Origin: a virus
Strand: one strand, 5' to 3'
Length of the DNA: 64,000 nucleotides
Virus record (IMG/VR): IMGVR_UViG_3300021963_000021
Coordinates: 62,001-126,000 of that record
How positions within the stretch are numbered: position 1 is the first letter of the stretch; each line of letters opens with the position of its first letter. Position numbers and translations under genes: made by a program. The notes under the pieces are model-generated. The model was not told the DNA's origin. It saw nothing but the letters and a program-made list of their open reading frames with translations, and did no database searches. Positions 50,359-61,100 of the stretch are shown here, piece by piece.

Positions 50359-52554
50359 ATGCCAGTAATATCTTCTACCCCAAATGTTCTTTACGACAAC
50401 GCATTGTTAGCACAGGCAAAAAGCCTTAATGCTCAAATCCAGGGAAAATTTCCTAACGTCAAGGAAAATGTATTAAAGAAGTCCCCGTCGTATACACCAT
50501 TATTTTCTATATCGGCATTGACCAAAGCGCAGGCTTCTAGTCAACAATACAATTCTGCGACAGAAAACATAGTACTAGGTGAAGCAGGGTATGTAGGAGC
50601 AAAAGATCCTAGGGGTAGAGGAAATCGAGTATCCACTGCCTATGGCATACCCGAATATTACATCAACAATTTTGAAATGACTTCCTTCGGCACTGTAAGC
50701 CAAGGGTCGGGTCCGCAGACCGCAGCAATTTTTAAATTCGAAGTTTTCGAACCATACAGCATGGGATTATTTTTACAGAGTCTACAAAAGGCTGCTCTTA
50801 AAGCTGGCTGGGCCCAGTATCTAGACTGTGTATTCCTTTTGAGAATCGACTTTGTTGGCTGGACAGAATCTACCGATGGAGCAACTCTTGGAAGGTTTGG
50901 TAGTAACTTGCCGTTCTCGTCTGGTCTATTGGCACAACGAGTTTTTCCGTTCAAGCTGAGTTTTGCGAAATTTAAAACCAACGAGTCAGGAACAACCTAT
51001 CAAGTAGAAGCTTACCCAAGCGGCCTTACTGCCAGCACAGACAACGTAAAAGCACTAGTTAGTTCGGCGTCACTATCTGGAAGAACAGTTGGCGAAGTGT
51101 TAAAAACTGGCGAACACTCTTTAGAAAAATGGTTAAAAACACAACAAAAAACAATAGAGACACAGGGGCAAGAAGCCAAACCCGACGAATTTATAATCGA
51201 GTTTACTGATGGTCGAGGACCAAGCACAGACTTAGCAAATTCGTTTTTTCCTAAAGGTAATCGAGACACGTCTACATTTACTCCAGTACAGATACGTAAT
51301 CAAAGTTTTCAAAATGATCCTATAGCAATAACTCCGCTTTCATTTAATTTTCCATACAAAGAAAAAAATCCTCATGATATTATTAAAGTAATAGAAGAGG
51401 TGATGTTAAATTCTGACTATTGTATAAACAATCTAACCAAACCAGATGCGGATGGATTTATAAACTGGTTTAAAGTTAATCTTGAAACTAGGTATGGAGA
51501 TCTCGATCCAGTTAGAAACACACATAAAAAAACTTTCGTCTATTGGATTACAGAATACAGAGTTCACTCAGATCACTTCCGGCCAGCAAACGCAACTCCG
51601 CCGAGTACAACGGAGTTATGTAAAAAAATTGTCAAGAAGTATGATTTTTATTACACCGGACAGAACGATGATGTATTGAAATGGGATTTAGATTTCAACA
51701 TGGCATTTTTTAAAGCAGTGCTAACAAAACCTGCTGAGGCTACAATAGCCAGTGATCCTGCTAAGGCTTCTGCTGCTGATACTGTTGAAGTATATAGAAA
51801 CGTTCCTGGTGAAAATTTTGATCAACTGTTTAGAGTGACAGGCGCAGCAAGAGTTATGAGATCAAAAGACGCTTACAAATCCTCAGGTAGCGGAGTAGGA
51901 GCAGATATTGAATCTGTTAAAATAGCCAAGAGTTTCCAGGAGTCTTGGAAAGACAGTACAGATCAAAATATGATCAAGTTAGACATAGAAATAATAGGCG
52001 ATCCTTATTGGTTAGCATATTCTGGAGTTAGAAATCAAAATTCTATACCCACTGAAAAAGGATCAATGATCAACATTGACGGAACTATGGCGGTGGATAG
52101 TTCAGAGATTTTAACATTTGTGGGATTTAGAACACCTATAGATGCTCCTGCTAACGGTAGTTTATTTGAATTTCCTAACAGCAGCTATAGTCCCTTTAGT
52201 GGAATCTATAGAATAGTCAAAGTAGTTAACACTATTAAGGACGGTCATTTTACACAAAAACTAACAGGATTTAGATTAATGACGCAGGAAGCATTGACTG
52301 ATCCGGTGATAAACTCTCTTACATCAGATCAAAATCTTTCAATGTATAAAGATACAGGCGATGCTAAAGCTAAAACTGACGAAGTCGACAAATCAAATGC
52401 ATCTACTCCTACTGCTACAGTTACATTGAATCCTGTACCGGCACCGACCGTGATAACAGGAACTCCTATAGAGCCAATGAATGGTCCGCAAAATTCTAAC
52501 TTTAAAGTCCAACCAGTACCAACAGCAAAGGTAGTCCCAACGACTCCGAATTGA
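50359..52554 (+). CDS. Baseplate hub protein, gp27-like position (731 aa)
   Basis: It lies between gp53 and gp5, where a hub protein is expected. Landmarks are YSMGLFLQSLQKAALKAGWA, CVFLLRIDFVGW, FPYKEKNPHDIIKVIEEVML, WFKVNLETRYGDLD and, near the end, IEIIGDPYWLAYSG and SPFSGIYRIVKVVNTIKDGH. The second half resembles tail hub/gp27-type beta-barrel domains, including a DPYWL motif. T4 gp27 is 391 aa, so this protein is much larger, with extra N-terminal domains. I assign hub function by location and pattern, not by a confident family match. The ~70 C-terminal residues are Pro/Thr-rich and likely disordered. Confidence 0.6.
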   Translation: MPVISSTPNVLYDNALLAQAKSLNAQIQGKFPNVKENVLKKSPSYTPLFSISALTKAQASSQQYNSATENIVLGEAGYVGAKDPRGRGNRVSTAYGIPEYYINNFEMTSFGTVSQGSGPQTAAIFKFEVFEPYSMGLFLQSLQKAALKAGWAQYLDCVFLLRIDFVGWTESTDGATLGRFGSNLPFSSGLLAQRVFPFKLSFAKFKTNESGTTYQVEAYPSGLTASTDNVKALVSSASLSGRTVGEVLKTGEHSLEKWLKTQQKTIETQGQEAKPDEFIIEFTDGRGPSTDLANSFFPKGNRDTSTFTPVQIRNQSFQNDPIAITPLSFNFPYKEKNPHDIIKVIEEVMLNSDYCINNLTKPDADGFINWFKVNLETRYGDLDPVRNTHKKTFVYWITEYRVHSDHFRPANATPPSTTELCKKIVKKYDFYYTGQNDDVLKWDLDFNMAFFKAVLTKPAEATIASDPAKASAADTVEVYRNVPGENFDQLFRVTGAARVMRSKDAYKSSGSGVGADIESVKIAKSFQESWKDSTDQNMIKLDIEIIGDPYWLAYSGVRNQNSIPTEKGSMINIDGTMAVDSSEILTFVGFRTPIDAPANGSLFEFPNSSYSPFSGIYRIVKVVNTIKDGHFTQKLTGFRLMTQEALTDPVINSLTSDQNLSMYKDTGDAKAKTDEVDKSNASTPTATVTLNPVPAPTVITGTPIEPMNGPQNSNFKVQPVPTAKVVPTTPN

Positions 52555-52563
52555 GAATAACAC

Positions 52564-54171
52564 ATGTCAATTGAAAAAATATCTAGACGACAAGACAGCG
52601 ATACTAAAGTTTCCGGGCTTAAACTGGCTAAGGTTGTTGGCCACGGTGACAACAACTATATGGGGACTTTGTTTGTTTCTTTAAAAGGAAACGTCAACGA
52701 CGACTTTGGTCAGCAATCTCAGGCTATACCTGCTTACTATTGTCCTCCATTCTTTGGAGCAACTAACATTGCCTATAATGGAAACAATACAGGCAATGAT
52801 GCTGCGTTTAACGACACACAAAAATCTTATGGAATGTCTTTTGTTCCTCCTGATGTAGGAGTAACTGTACTAGTGGGATTTTTAGAAGACACTGGACAAT
52901 GTTTTTGGCTGGGGTGTGTGCCTGATATTAACACTAACCATATGGTTCCTGCTATCGGTCTATCGGAAGCAGTTGACGCTTCGTCGAAGGTAAGAAGCGA
53001 GTACGGTGCTGGTTTACCTTTACCAACCGCAGAATATAATAAGAATATCAATGCGGCAAAAACCACAGGCGTCAAAGATAATATTAAAAAACCTGTCCAT
53101 CCTATCGCTGGATTTATGTTGGCACAGGGACTGATAAGAGACTACGTTAGAGGTCCAGTTACGTCTAGTATGCGTAGAAATTTTATTTCTAATGTCTATG
53201 GAATTTTAACCCCTGGCCCGTTAGACAAAAGAGCAAACGCTACAAAAAAACCCGCAGGCAGTGCTGAAAATCCCACAGAACCTGTAGCAGTAAGTAGAGT
53301 AGGCGGAACACAGTTTGTCATGGACGATGGCGATGATCGATTCGTTAGAAAAACTCCCGCTGGAGATGGCCCCCCAGAATATGTACCCGCCGGTTCTGGA
53401 GATTCTAGAATTCCAATCAGTGAATACTTCCGTGTTCGTACAAGAACAGGACATCAAATTCTTTTACATAATACAGAAGATCTAATCTATATAGGTAACA
53501 GCAAAGGCACTGCGTGGATCGAATTAACCAGTAATGGTAAAATAGATATCTATGCCGCAGACAGTGTTAGCATACATTCAGAAGGCGATTTTAATTTACG
53601 TGCTGATAGAGATTTTAATATTGAAGCTGGAAGAAATGTTAATATTCGATCAGAGAAAAGTCTGTATGTAGAGTCGGGAGAAGACTATTCTTTGTTGATA
53701 GAAAAAGACAGCAAACTAAATTACAAAGGAAAGTTAGATCAAATAATAGCCAAAGATATTACCATGTCTTATCAGGGAAATTATGCGGTCAAGGTCACTG
53801 GAGATCACAAAATAATTGCCACTGGTGATATCCACACCAAGGGTAAAAATACTTTTATACAGTCCACAAACGACAGCAGTATGTTAACAGGTGCTAACCA
53901 TAAAACCACAGCAGCTAAGATATACATGAACAGTAGCATGGCAGCGGAACCTGCGAATTCCGCAGTGTCTGACCCAGATGAACCAACAAAACTAGAGCTT
54001 AGAGAGAATGATGTTGTTGATGCTACTCAGTCGTGGTCCGGGTCTGGATATCAAGCAACGGCACCTTTAAAGAGTATAATGAAACGCATACCTATGCACG
54101 AGCCATGGTATGGTCACGAAAACACAGATCCTGAAAAAGCAGGTCTGGAATCTACAGACAGAGATGTCTAA
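52564..54171 (+). CDS. 5: Baseplate hub/spike protein gp5 without lysozyme domain
   Basis: The N-terminal ~125 residues (GLKLAKVVGHGDNNYMGTLF, YGMSFVPPDVGVTVLVGFLE) form the gp5/VgrG-type OB-fold. Residues ~270-440 form a triple beta-helix with repeated short strands (GDFNLRADRDFNIEAGRNVN, RSEKSLYVESGEDYSL, KVTGDHKIIATGDIHTKG), the needle. In T4 a lysozyme domain lies between these; here that segment (~150-265) is linker without the lysozyme Glu/Asp pattern. Membrane puncture without hydrolysis at this step is implied. The adjacent gp25 gene follows after 10 nt. Confidence 0.85.
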   Translation: MSIEKISRRQDSDTKVSGLKLAKVVGHGDNNYMGTLFVSLKGNVNDDFGQQSQAIPAYYCPPFFGATNIAYNGNNTGNDAAFNDTQKSYGMSFVPPDVGVTVLVGFLEDTGQCFWLGCVPDINTNHMVPAIGLSEAVDASSKVRSEYGAGLPLPTAEYNKNINAAKTTGVKDNIKKPVHPIAGFMLAQGLIRDYVRGPVTSSMRRNFISNVYGILTPGPLDKRANATKKPAGSAENPTEPVAVSRVGGTQFVMDDGDDRFVRKTPAGDGPPEYVPAGSGDSRIPISEYFRVRTRTGHQILLHNTEDLIYIGNSKGTAWIELTSNGKIDIYAADSVSIHSEGDFNLRADRDFNIEAGRNVNIRSEKSLYVESGEDYSLLIEKDSKLNYKGKLDQIIAKDITMSYQGNYAVKVTGDHKIIATGDIHTKGKNTFIQSTNDSSMLTGANHKTTAAKIYMNSSMAAEPANSAVSDPDEPTKLELRENDVVDATQSWSGSGYQATAPLKSIMKRIPMHEPWYGHENTDPEKAGLESTDRDV

Positions 54172-54181
54172 GGAGTAATAA

Positions 54182-54622
54182 ATGGCTAATAGAATCTATA
54201 ACATAAAACAAGTCGACACAATAAAAAATTCTGAAGGGCAGTCAAATGTTGGACCTTTTCTTTATAAAGGATTTAACTCTAGACGAATCAAAAGCAAGTT
54301 CAAAGAATACGATGTAGACCTAGTCAAGCAAGATCTTCTAAATCATTTCAACATCAAGCGAGGAGAAAAATTAGAAAATCCTTCCTTTGGTACTTCGATA
54401 TGGAACCTGTTGTATGAGCCAATGAACGATGACAATTTAAGGTTAATTAGGGAAGATGTTGAAGCAGTATTAAACAGAGATCCTAGAATCTCTATAAACA
54501 ACATCAAGGTTGATCCTTTAGAAAATGGGGTCCGAGTTGAAGCTGATCTAGTTTACAAATCAATAAACCTACGAGAGAAAATAGCGTTTGATTTTGACAA
54601 CAAACAGCTACCGCAGAAATAA
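54182..54622 (+). CDS. 25: Baseplate wedge protein gp25
   Basis: The 146-aa protein has the gp25/phage lysozyme-like wedge signature: ENPSFGTSIWNLLYEPMNDD, a LRLIREDVEAVLNRDPRISI helix and a final VEADLVYKSINLREKIAFDF strand. gp25 forms the inner baseplate ring that nucleates sheath assembly; the fold resembles T6SS TssE. The ATG at 54182 has AAGGAG upstream. The length agrees with the family (T4: 132 aa). It is followed by a late promoter box and gp6. Confidence 0.93.
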   Translation: MANRIYNIKQVDTIKNSEGQSNVGPFLYKGFNSRRIKSKFKEYDVDLVKQDLLNHFNIKRGEKLENPSFGTSIWNLLYEPMNDDNLRLIREDVEAVLNRDPRISINNIKVDPLENGVRVEADLVYKSINLREKIAFDFDNKQLPQK

Positions 54623-54642
54623 ATGCGCACATTATAAAACCA

Positions 54643-54650
54643 AATAAATA
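54643..54650 (+). promoter_or_regulatory. T4-type late promoter box (AATAAATA)
   Basis: The plus strand reads AATAAATA, 17 nt upstream of the gp6 ATG at 54667, in the 44-nt gap after gp25. Confidence 0.6.
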
Positions 54651-54666
54651 GTGTACAGGAAAGAAA

Positions 54667-57600
54667 ATGACCACAACGACTAGACAAAATAATTTAATAT
54701 TAGCAGAAGATTGGACTAGGATCTATCAGACTTTTAAGAATGCTGATTTCAAATCCTACGACTTTGAGAATCTTCGCCGTGTAATGATTGAGTATCTAAA
54801 GGAAAACTATCCTGAAGATTTCAACGATTATATTGAAAGTTCTGAGTATGTGGCTCTAATCGATCTGATAGCTTTCTTAGGTCAGAGTTTAGCTTTCCGC
54901 ATTGATCTTAACAGTCGCGAAAATTTTATAGAACTTGCTAGCAGAAAAGAATCTGTGCTAAGACTAGCACGTATGCTCAGCTACAATTCTAAAAGAAACA
55001 TTGCTGCGTCTGGACTTTTAAAATTTGATTCTGTTAGCACTACTGAAAATCTCTATGACAGTAACGGAATAAACCTAGCCAAGCAGACTATTCAATGGAA
55101 CGACCCTACAAACACTAATTGGTACGAGCAATTTATTGCGGTGTTAAATTCTGCTATGGTTCCATCAGTGGAGTTTGGAAAAAATCAAGGCGAAAACACA
55201 GTTGATGGAATAAACACAGAGCAGTACAGATTTAATTCTCTTACAACAGTAACTCCGGTATTTTCTATATCGAAAACAGTAGCTGCTAGGGGAATGAAGT
55301 TTGAAGTAGTTAGCACTTCTATCATTGGTTCGGAGGATATCTATGAAGAATCGCCGATACCTGGAAATCAACTAGGGTTTTTATACAGACAAGATGGTAA
55401 GGGAAATTCTAGTAATAATACAGGGTTTTTCTTGATGTTCAAGCAAGGCTCGTTAGAATCTGCTGAATTTACTATGACTCAGCCAACTACTAATGAAATC
55501 ATTGGTATTTCAACACTTAACATTAACAACGATGATTTTTGGTTGTACACATTAGATGGTAATTCTTCACCTTCTATTGAATGGAAAAAAGTTAGTTCGG
55601 TGTATGGTAACAATATCATATACAACAGTATTTCTAGCAACGACAGAAATGTCTACTCAGTGATAACAAAAGCCAACGATGCGGTTGATCTTTTATTCTC
55701 TGATGGAGTTTATGGAAATCTTCCTCAAGGTTCATTTAGAGCATATTACAGAGTTTCTAATGGTCTAGACTATACTATAAACCCTACAGAAATGAAAGGA
55801 GTAACCATTGAAATTCCTTATACAAATTCTGTAGGAGCACAGCATACTCTGTTTGTGACGTTGAGTTTGAATTATACAATTGATAATTCGTCTCCATCGG
55901 AAACTGTCGAATCAATAAGAGCAAAAGCACCGGCGCTGTATTATACACAGAATCGTATGATCACTGGAGAAGATTATAATCTTGCTCCGCTTGGCAGCAG
56001 TCAAGATATATTAAAAGTCAAAGCAGTGAATAGAACTTCTAGCGGAATTAGTCGCAACTTTGACATTGTGGATGCCAGTGGAAAATATTCTAAAGTAAAT
56101 GTTTTTGCTGACGACGGGTATGTCTACAGAACAGATAAAGAAAATGTCTTTACATTTAGATACACTAACAAAAATACAGTATTAAATTTTATTAGAAAAG
56201 TTGTTGAGCCAGCACTAGAAAGTTTTTCTACCTATAATTTTTACGTAACTAATTTTGACAAAATTGTCACGTCAGATGTTAACGTAAAGTGGTTACAGGC
56301 CACAAAGGATGTTAACGCTTCGACTGGATATTTTGGAAACTTCTTTGATAGCTTTCCTATTAAGGTAGGTAGCTCATACACTACCAGCAACTTAAAATAT
56401 GCCGAAGTTGGAGCACTAGTTAAATTTGTTACAGACCCTAATCTATCTCTAGCATTTAAGAATGGAGAGATAGTAGATTATGATCCTGCTGATCTAGAAC
56501 AAACACGATATATTTGGTCTAAGATAGTTAATATTGTTGGCGATGGTACTAATGCGGGTAAAGGAAATTTATCATCAGGTGTAGGACCAATTACATTCAG
56601 CGATGTTATTCCAACAGGATCTAGACCTTCTCAGGTAATTCCTAAATTTACTACAAATTTAAACTCTGACATTGAAGCAGAAATATTAAATCTAACATTT
56701 GCTTCTGAGACGTTTGGTCTAAGATACGACGTGTTATCTAGAGATTGGAAGATTGTAACATCTACAAATATTGATCTAAACAATGATTTCAGCTTGGGAC
56801 AAGCAGGAAGTACCACAAACAAGGCTCTTGATGCTTCGTGGATGATAGCATTTGTTTTTGACGGCACTGACTATGACGTAAGAGTCCGTATCACAGATTA
56901 TATTTTTAGCAGTGTAAGTCAAAATAGATTTTATTTTGACAGCAACGAAAAAATATACGACAGCAAAAATAGAACGGTGATCAAAGATCAAATAAAGATC
57001 TTAGGTATCAACACAACACCTGTAGGACGTGACAAGGGCTATATTGATGTAGCCAAAGAAATCATGGCACTAAAAGCTAGTAACATTGATTTTACTCTTG
57101 CGGATGTGCTTGATATTGTTGATCAGAAACAGGTACTCAAACAGGATATTCCTTTTGAAGTAGCAGACTCTGTTAGATTCGATGACGGATATCAAAGTTA
57201 TGAAAGTATTAAGGTAGCATTCTTTGACAGTGACGACGATGGTACTGTGGATAACCCTGATGCTTTTGACGAAGTTGTGGGCACAGATATCAATGACAAA
57301 TATTTGTTTTTTAGAAAAACAGTAGATGAATTTGGCTTCCAAAAATTAGAATATATCCCAAATGTCAACGGTAAAATTTTAATTAAAGACAAAGAAGTCA
57401 ACACCAGTGTTAACGATTATGATCATAATCAGTTGATATTCTTTTACGATCAGGAAGAAAATTTTATCAAGCGAGTTGACCTTGTAACAAGAACATTTAT
57501 ACTTGAGCCTAGCTATTCTGCCTTTATTGGTCGAGACAATCTCAAATTCCAATATATACACAATGCTAGTGCTGATAGAAGAATTGATCCTAGTGTAAGC

Positions 57601-58182
57601 AATATCATAGATGTGTATCTTTTAGAAAGACAATATGATATCAGTTACAGAAATTGGTTGTTGGGTTACAGCGCCACGGCTCCTGAAGTTCCAACACCAG
57701 AAGCATTAAGAATATCTTATGGGGCAGCATTGACAGAAATCAAAGCTATCAGCGATGAAATTGTATATCATCCTGTGAGATACTTTCCATTGTTTGGTGA
57801 CAGAGCACCTGTTGAATTCCAAGCAACATTTAAGGTTGTAAAAAATCCTTCAGAAACAATCAATGACAATGATCTCAAAGTCAAAATAATTAATTCCATT
57901 AATGAATTTTTTACCATAGACAATTGGGACTTTGGTGACAAATTTTATGCCAGCGAATTAATCACATACATCATAAAACAAAATGCTCCAGATATTAGTA
58001 ATATAGCATTGGTTCCGAAGCAACAAAATCAAGCGTATGGTAGCTTGATAGAAATCCAAGCAAGGCCGGATGAGATATTGGTTAGCGCAGCAACAGTTGA
58101 CAACATTTTGATATTATCAAACATCACAGCAGGTGAGTTAAATCTTTTAACTTCGCAGGTTGTTAGTAAAACAAGTGAATAA
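54667..58182 (+). CDS. 6: Baseplate wedge protein gp6
   Basis: The 1171-aa protein starts TTTTRQNNLILAEDWTRIYQ, and the family core EYVALIDLIAFLGQSLAFRI, DLNSRENFIELASRKESVLR and LARMLSYNSKRNI lies at residues ~60-115. The C-terminal part has RYFPLFGDRAPVEFQATFKV and LITYIIKQNAPDISNIALVP, typical of gp6/GpJ-like baseplate proteins. gp6 dimers link wedges into the inner ring around gp25 and gp53. It is nearly twice T4 gp6 (660 aa), the extra length falling mainly in the middle (~400-950). It is followed 2 nt later by the giant wedge gene. Confidence 0.9.
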   Translation: MTTTTRQNNLILAEDWTRIYQTFKNADFKSYDFENLRRVMIEYLKENYPEDFNDYIESSEYVALIDLIAFLGQSLAFRIDLNSRENFIELASRKESVLRLARMLSYNSKRNIAASGLLKFDSVSTTENLYDSNGINLAKQTIQWNDPTNTNWYEQFIAVLNSAMVPSVEFGKNQGENTVDGINTEQYRFNSLTTVTPVFSISKTVAARGMKFEVVSTSIIGSEDIYEESPIPGNQLGFLYRQDGKGNSSNNTGFFLMFKQGSLESAEFTMTQPTTNEIIGISTLNINNDDFWLYTLDGNSSPSIEWKKVSSVYGNNIIYNSISSNDRNVYSVITKANDAVDLLFSDGVYGNLPQGSFRAYYRVSNGLDYTINPTEMKGVTIEIPYTNSVGAQHTLFVTLSLNYTIDNSSPSETVESIRAKAPALYYTQNRMITGEDYNLAPLGSSQDILKVKAVNRTSSGISRNFDIVDASGKYSKVNVFADDGYVYRTDKENVFTFRYTNKNTVLNFIRKVVEPALESFSTYNFYVTNFDKIVTSDVNVKWLQATKDVNASTGYFGNFFDSFPIKVGSSYTTSNLKYAEVGALVKFVTDPNLSLAFKNGEIVDYDPADLEQTRYIWSKIVNIVGDGTNAGKGNLSSGVGPITFSDVIPTGSRPSQVIPKFTTNLNSDIEAEILNLTFASETFGLRYDVLSRDWKIVTSTNIDLNNDFSLGQAGSTTNKALDASWMIAFVFDGTDYDVRVRITDYIFSSVSQNRFYFDSNEKIYDSKNRTVIKDQIKILGINTTPVGRDKGYIDVAKEIMALKASNIDFTLADVLDIVDQKQVLKQDIPFEVADSVRFDDGYQSYESIKVAFFDSDDDGTVDNPDAFDEVVGTDINDKYLFFRKTVDEFGFQKLEYIPNVNGKILIKDKEVNTSVNDYDHNQLIFFYDQEENFIKRVDLVTRTFILEPSYSAFIGRDNLKFQYIHNASADRRIDPSVSNIIDVYLLERQYDISYRNWLLGYSATAPEVPTPEALRISYGAALTEIKAISDEIVYHPVRYFPLFGDRAPVEFQATFKVVKNPSETINDNDLKVKIINSINEFFTIDNWDFGDKFYASELITYIIKQNAPDISNIALVPKQQNQAYGSLIEIQARPDEILVSAATVDNILILSNITAGELNLLTSQVVSKTSE

Positions 58183-58184
58183 CA

Positions 58185-61100
58185 ATGGATAAAAAAGTTT
58201 TCAAACAAAGTGGATTACCAGTTAGAAAAACCGTAGATCTCTTACCAGAGATTTTTAAATCGCCTTCAAACGATAAATTTTTAGGTGCTACTTTAGATGC
58301 TTTGGTACAACCAGGATCACTGGAAAGATTAACTGGCTACATAGGACGAACCTATGGCAAGACATATAATTCTAAAGATGTTTATCTAGATATCACTCCG
58401 TCTTTAAGACATTCCTATCAACTTGAACCTGGCGTAACTGTTGATAAAAATAATAGAACTAATAGATTCTATGATTATATTGATTTTAAAAATCAACAAA
58501 AATATTTTGGCAGTAAACAAGAAAGAGATGATTTAGTCACAGGTCAAGAACACTACACTTGGAATCCTCCTATCGATTGGGATAAGTTTGTTAACTATCG
58601 AGAATACTATTGGTTGCCTCAAGGTCCTGATGCTGTACAAGTTCTGGGACAAGGCCAAGAAGTTGTAAGTTCTTACAGAGTTAGATCAGATGGCCAAAAC
58701 GAATGGCTGTTTATTCCGGACGGGTTATCAAGAAATCCTAACATTATATTATATAGAGGACAAACCTACGAGTTCAATGTAAATGCTCCTGGGGATCCTT
58801 TTTATATTAGAACAAGCAATGTATTAGGTGGTCAGTCAGACTTTAATAGAGGTGTGACTAACAATGGTGCTGAAGTTGGAAAAATTATTTTTACAGTGCC
58901 AAACGATGCTCCAGACCTGCTCTATTATCAAAGCTCAAATAACATTAATAGAGTCGGCACTTTTAGAATTTTTAATGTCACTGACAACACATACCTTGAT
59001 GTTGAAAAAGAAATTCTAGGCAAAGACAAATATACCAGCACCAACGGTGTTGTGTTTTCTAATGGTCTAAAGGTAGAATTTACTGGAAAAACAACTCCTG
59101 AAAAATATGCTAACGGCTATTGGATAGTTGAGGGTGTTGGCACAGATATTAGGCTAGTTAAATTCTCTGATCTAGAATTGCCGCCGATTTCTAATCCAAA
59201 TCAAATAATTGTTTTTGACGACGGCGGGTTTGACGAACAACCTTTTGATGATGCTACATCATATCCTTCGACTAAGGACTACATAACCATTAATAGATCA
59301 AGTAAAGATAAAAATCCTTGGTCTAGATATAATCGTTGGTTCCACAGATCTGTAGTTGAGTATGCTGCTCAGTTAAATGACAGTGTTGCTCAGGTATCAG
59401 AGAGTAATCGAGCAAAGAGACCTATTATTGAATTTTCGTCTGGACTCCAGATGTTTAATCATGGTACAGTTGCCAAAGATTCTGTTGATCTAATAGATGA
59501 CTTTACAACAGATGTATTTTCAAATATCGAAGGAACTGCGGGTTACAATATTGACGGTATTGATCTTGCTGACGGTATGCGTGTGTTGTTTACTGCTGAC
59601 ACAGATTCTTTAGTAAAAAATAAAATATATGTGGTCAATTTTATTACAGTACAAACTAGCACAAACGTCACGAATAGAAAACAAATAAGTTTAGTTGAAG
59701 CAGAGGATTCTAACACACAACCTGGCGAAGGTCTAATAGTTAGACTAGGTAAAACCAATGCTGGCCGCATGTACCACTTTGATGGGTCTGACTGGAATAA
59801 GAGTCAAACAAAAACAGCCATCAACCAATCACCTCTATTTGATGTTTATGACAGCGATGGAATTTCTTTATCAGATAGTTCTAAGTATGGAACATCTAGC
59901 TTTGAAGGAACAAAAATAGTCAACTATAAAGTTGGCACAGGTGTAGTTGACAGTGAATTAGGGTTCCCTATCAGTTATTTGAATATCGAAAACTCTGGAG
60001 ATATCGTATTTGAGGTGTCTTGGGAAACTGATAAATTTGTTAGCCGAATTGGTACAACGTCGACTTCTTACGAAATTGCCGCAAACTTTTATAGAGTAAA
60101 CAAAAGTCTTTCGGACTATTCATATGGCAACGGCTGGGCACTGTTTGACAACGAATACTATCAGCCTATCGTACAGGTAAAAACTATATCTGAATCTACA
60201 GATAGAATTGTTTTTGAAACCTGTTTCTGGAAAACAGCAACTAGAGAAGAAATCTTTTTTTACCTTAATGGTAAAAAAATAAACGATGCGTGGACTTCTG
60301 AAATTAATACAACACGAACTTTTGTTTTTAATAAAACTTTCGCTGTTGGTGATGTGTTAACAATTAAGGTATACACAGACGCAGAACCAGATCAAGGATT
60401 CTACGAGTTTCCAGTTGGTTTAGAAAAAAATCCTTTGAACCAAGATGTAAAAGAATTTTCTCTAGGTCAAGTTAATGATCATCTTGGTTCTATGGTTGAG
60501 CTGTCAAAAGAATTTAACGGTATATTTCCTGGTTCAAGTAATTTGCGAGATATCTCGGACTATAGAAATTACGGTAGAAGATTTTTTAAACATTCGGGAA
60601 TATCGAGCATAGCATTACCGATGCTATGTGACAAGACATTTAACATTGTTAAGGCATTGAGATTTGCCTCTTACGAATACGAAAAATTTAAAAATACTTT
60701 GTTAATCAAAGTTTTAGATCTCCCGTATGACGATGGTAGTGTTGTGGATCTCATAGAAGCTGCTATTTCTAAATTAACTTCTGTTAAAACCAAAAATGCT
60801 CCGTTCGCTAATTCGGACATGATTGGTAGTGGAGCATTTAAATCTATAAAGTACACAGTAGAAGATGAAGGTATTACTACATTTGCTCTATCATCTAAGT
60901 TTGATTTAACAGTTCCATCTGACAAAGCGGTCTATGTTTATATCAATGATAATCAACTTTTACACGAAGTAGACTACGAGTTTGACTCGACTTTTGGTTT
61001 TATAAAAATTAAAAAACCGTTAGTTGAAGATGACGTAATTGAGATACGTGAGTACTATTCGACGTCATTTAACTTTATTCCTCAAACACCAACAAAGTTG

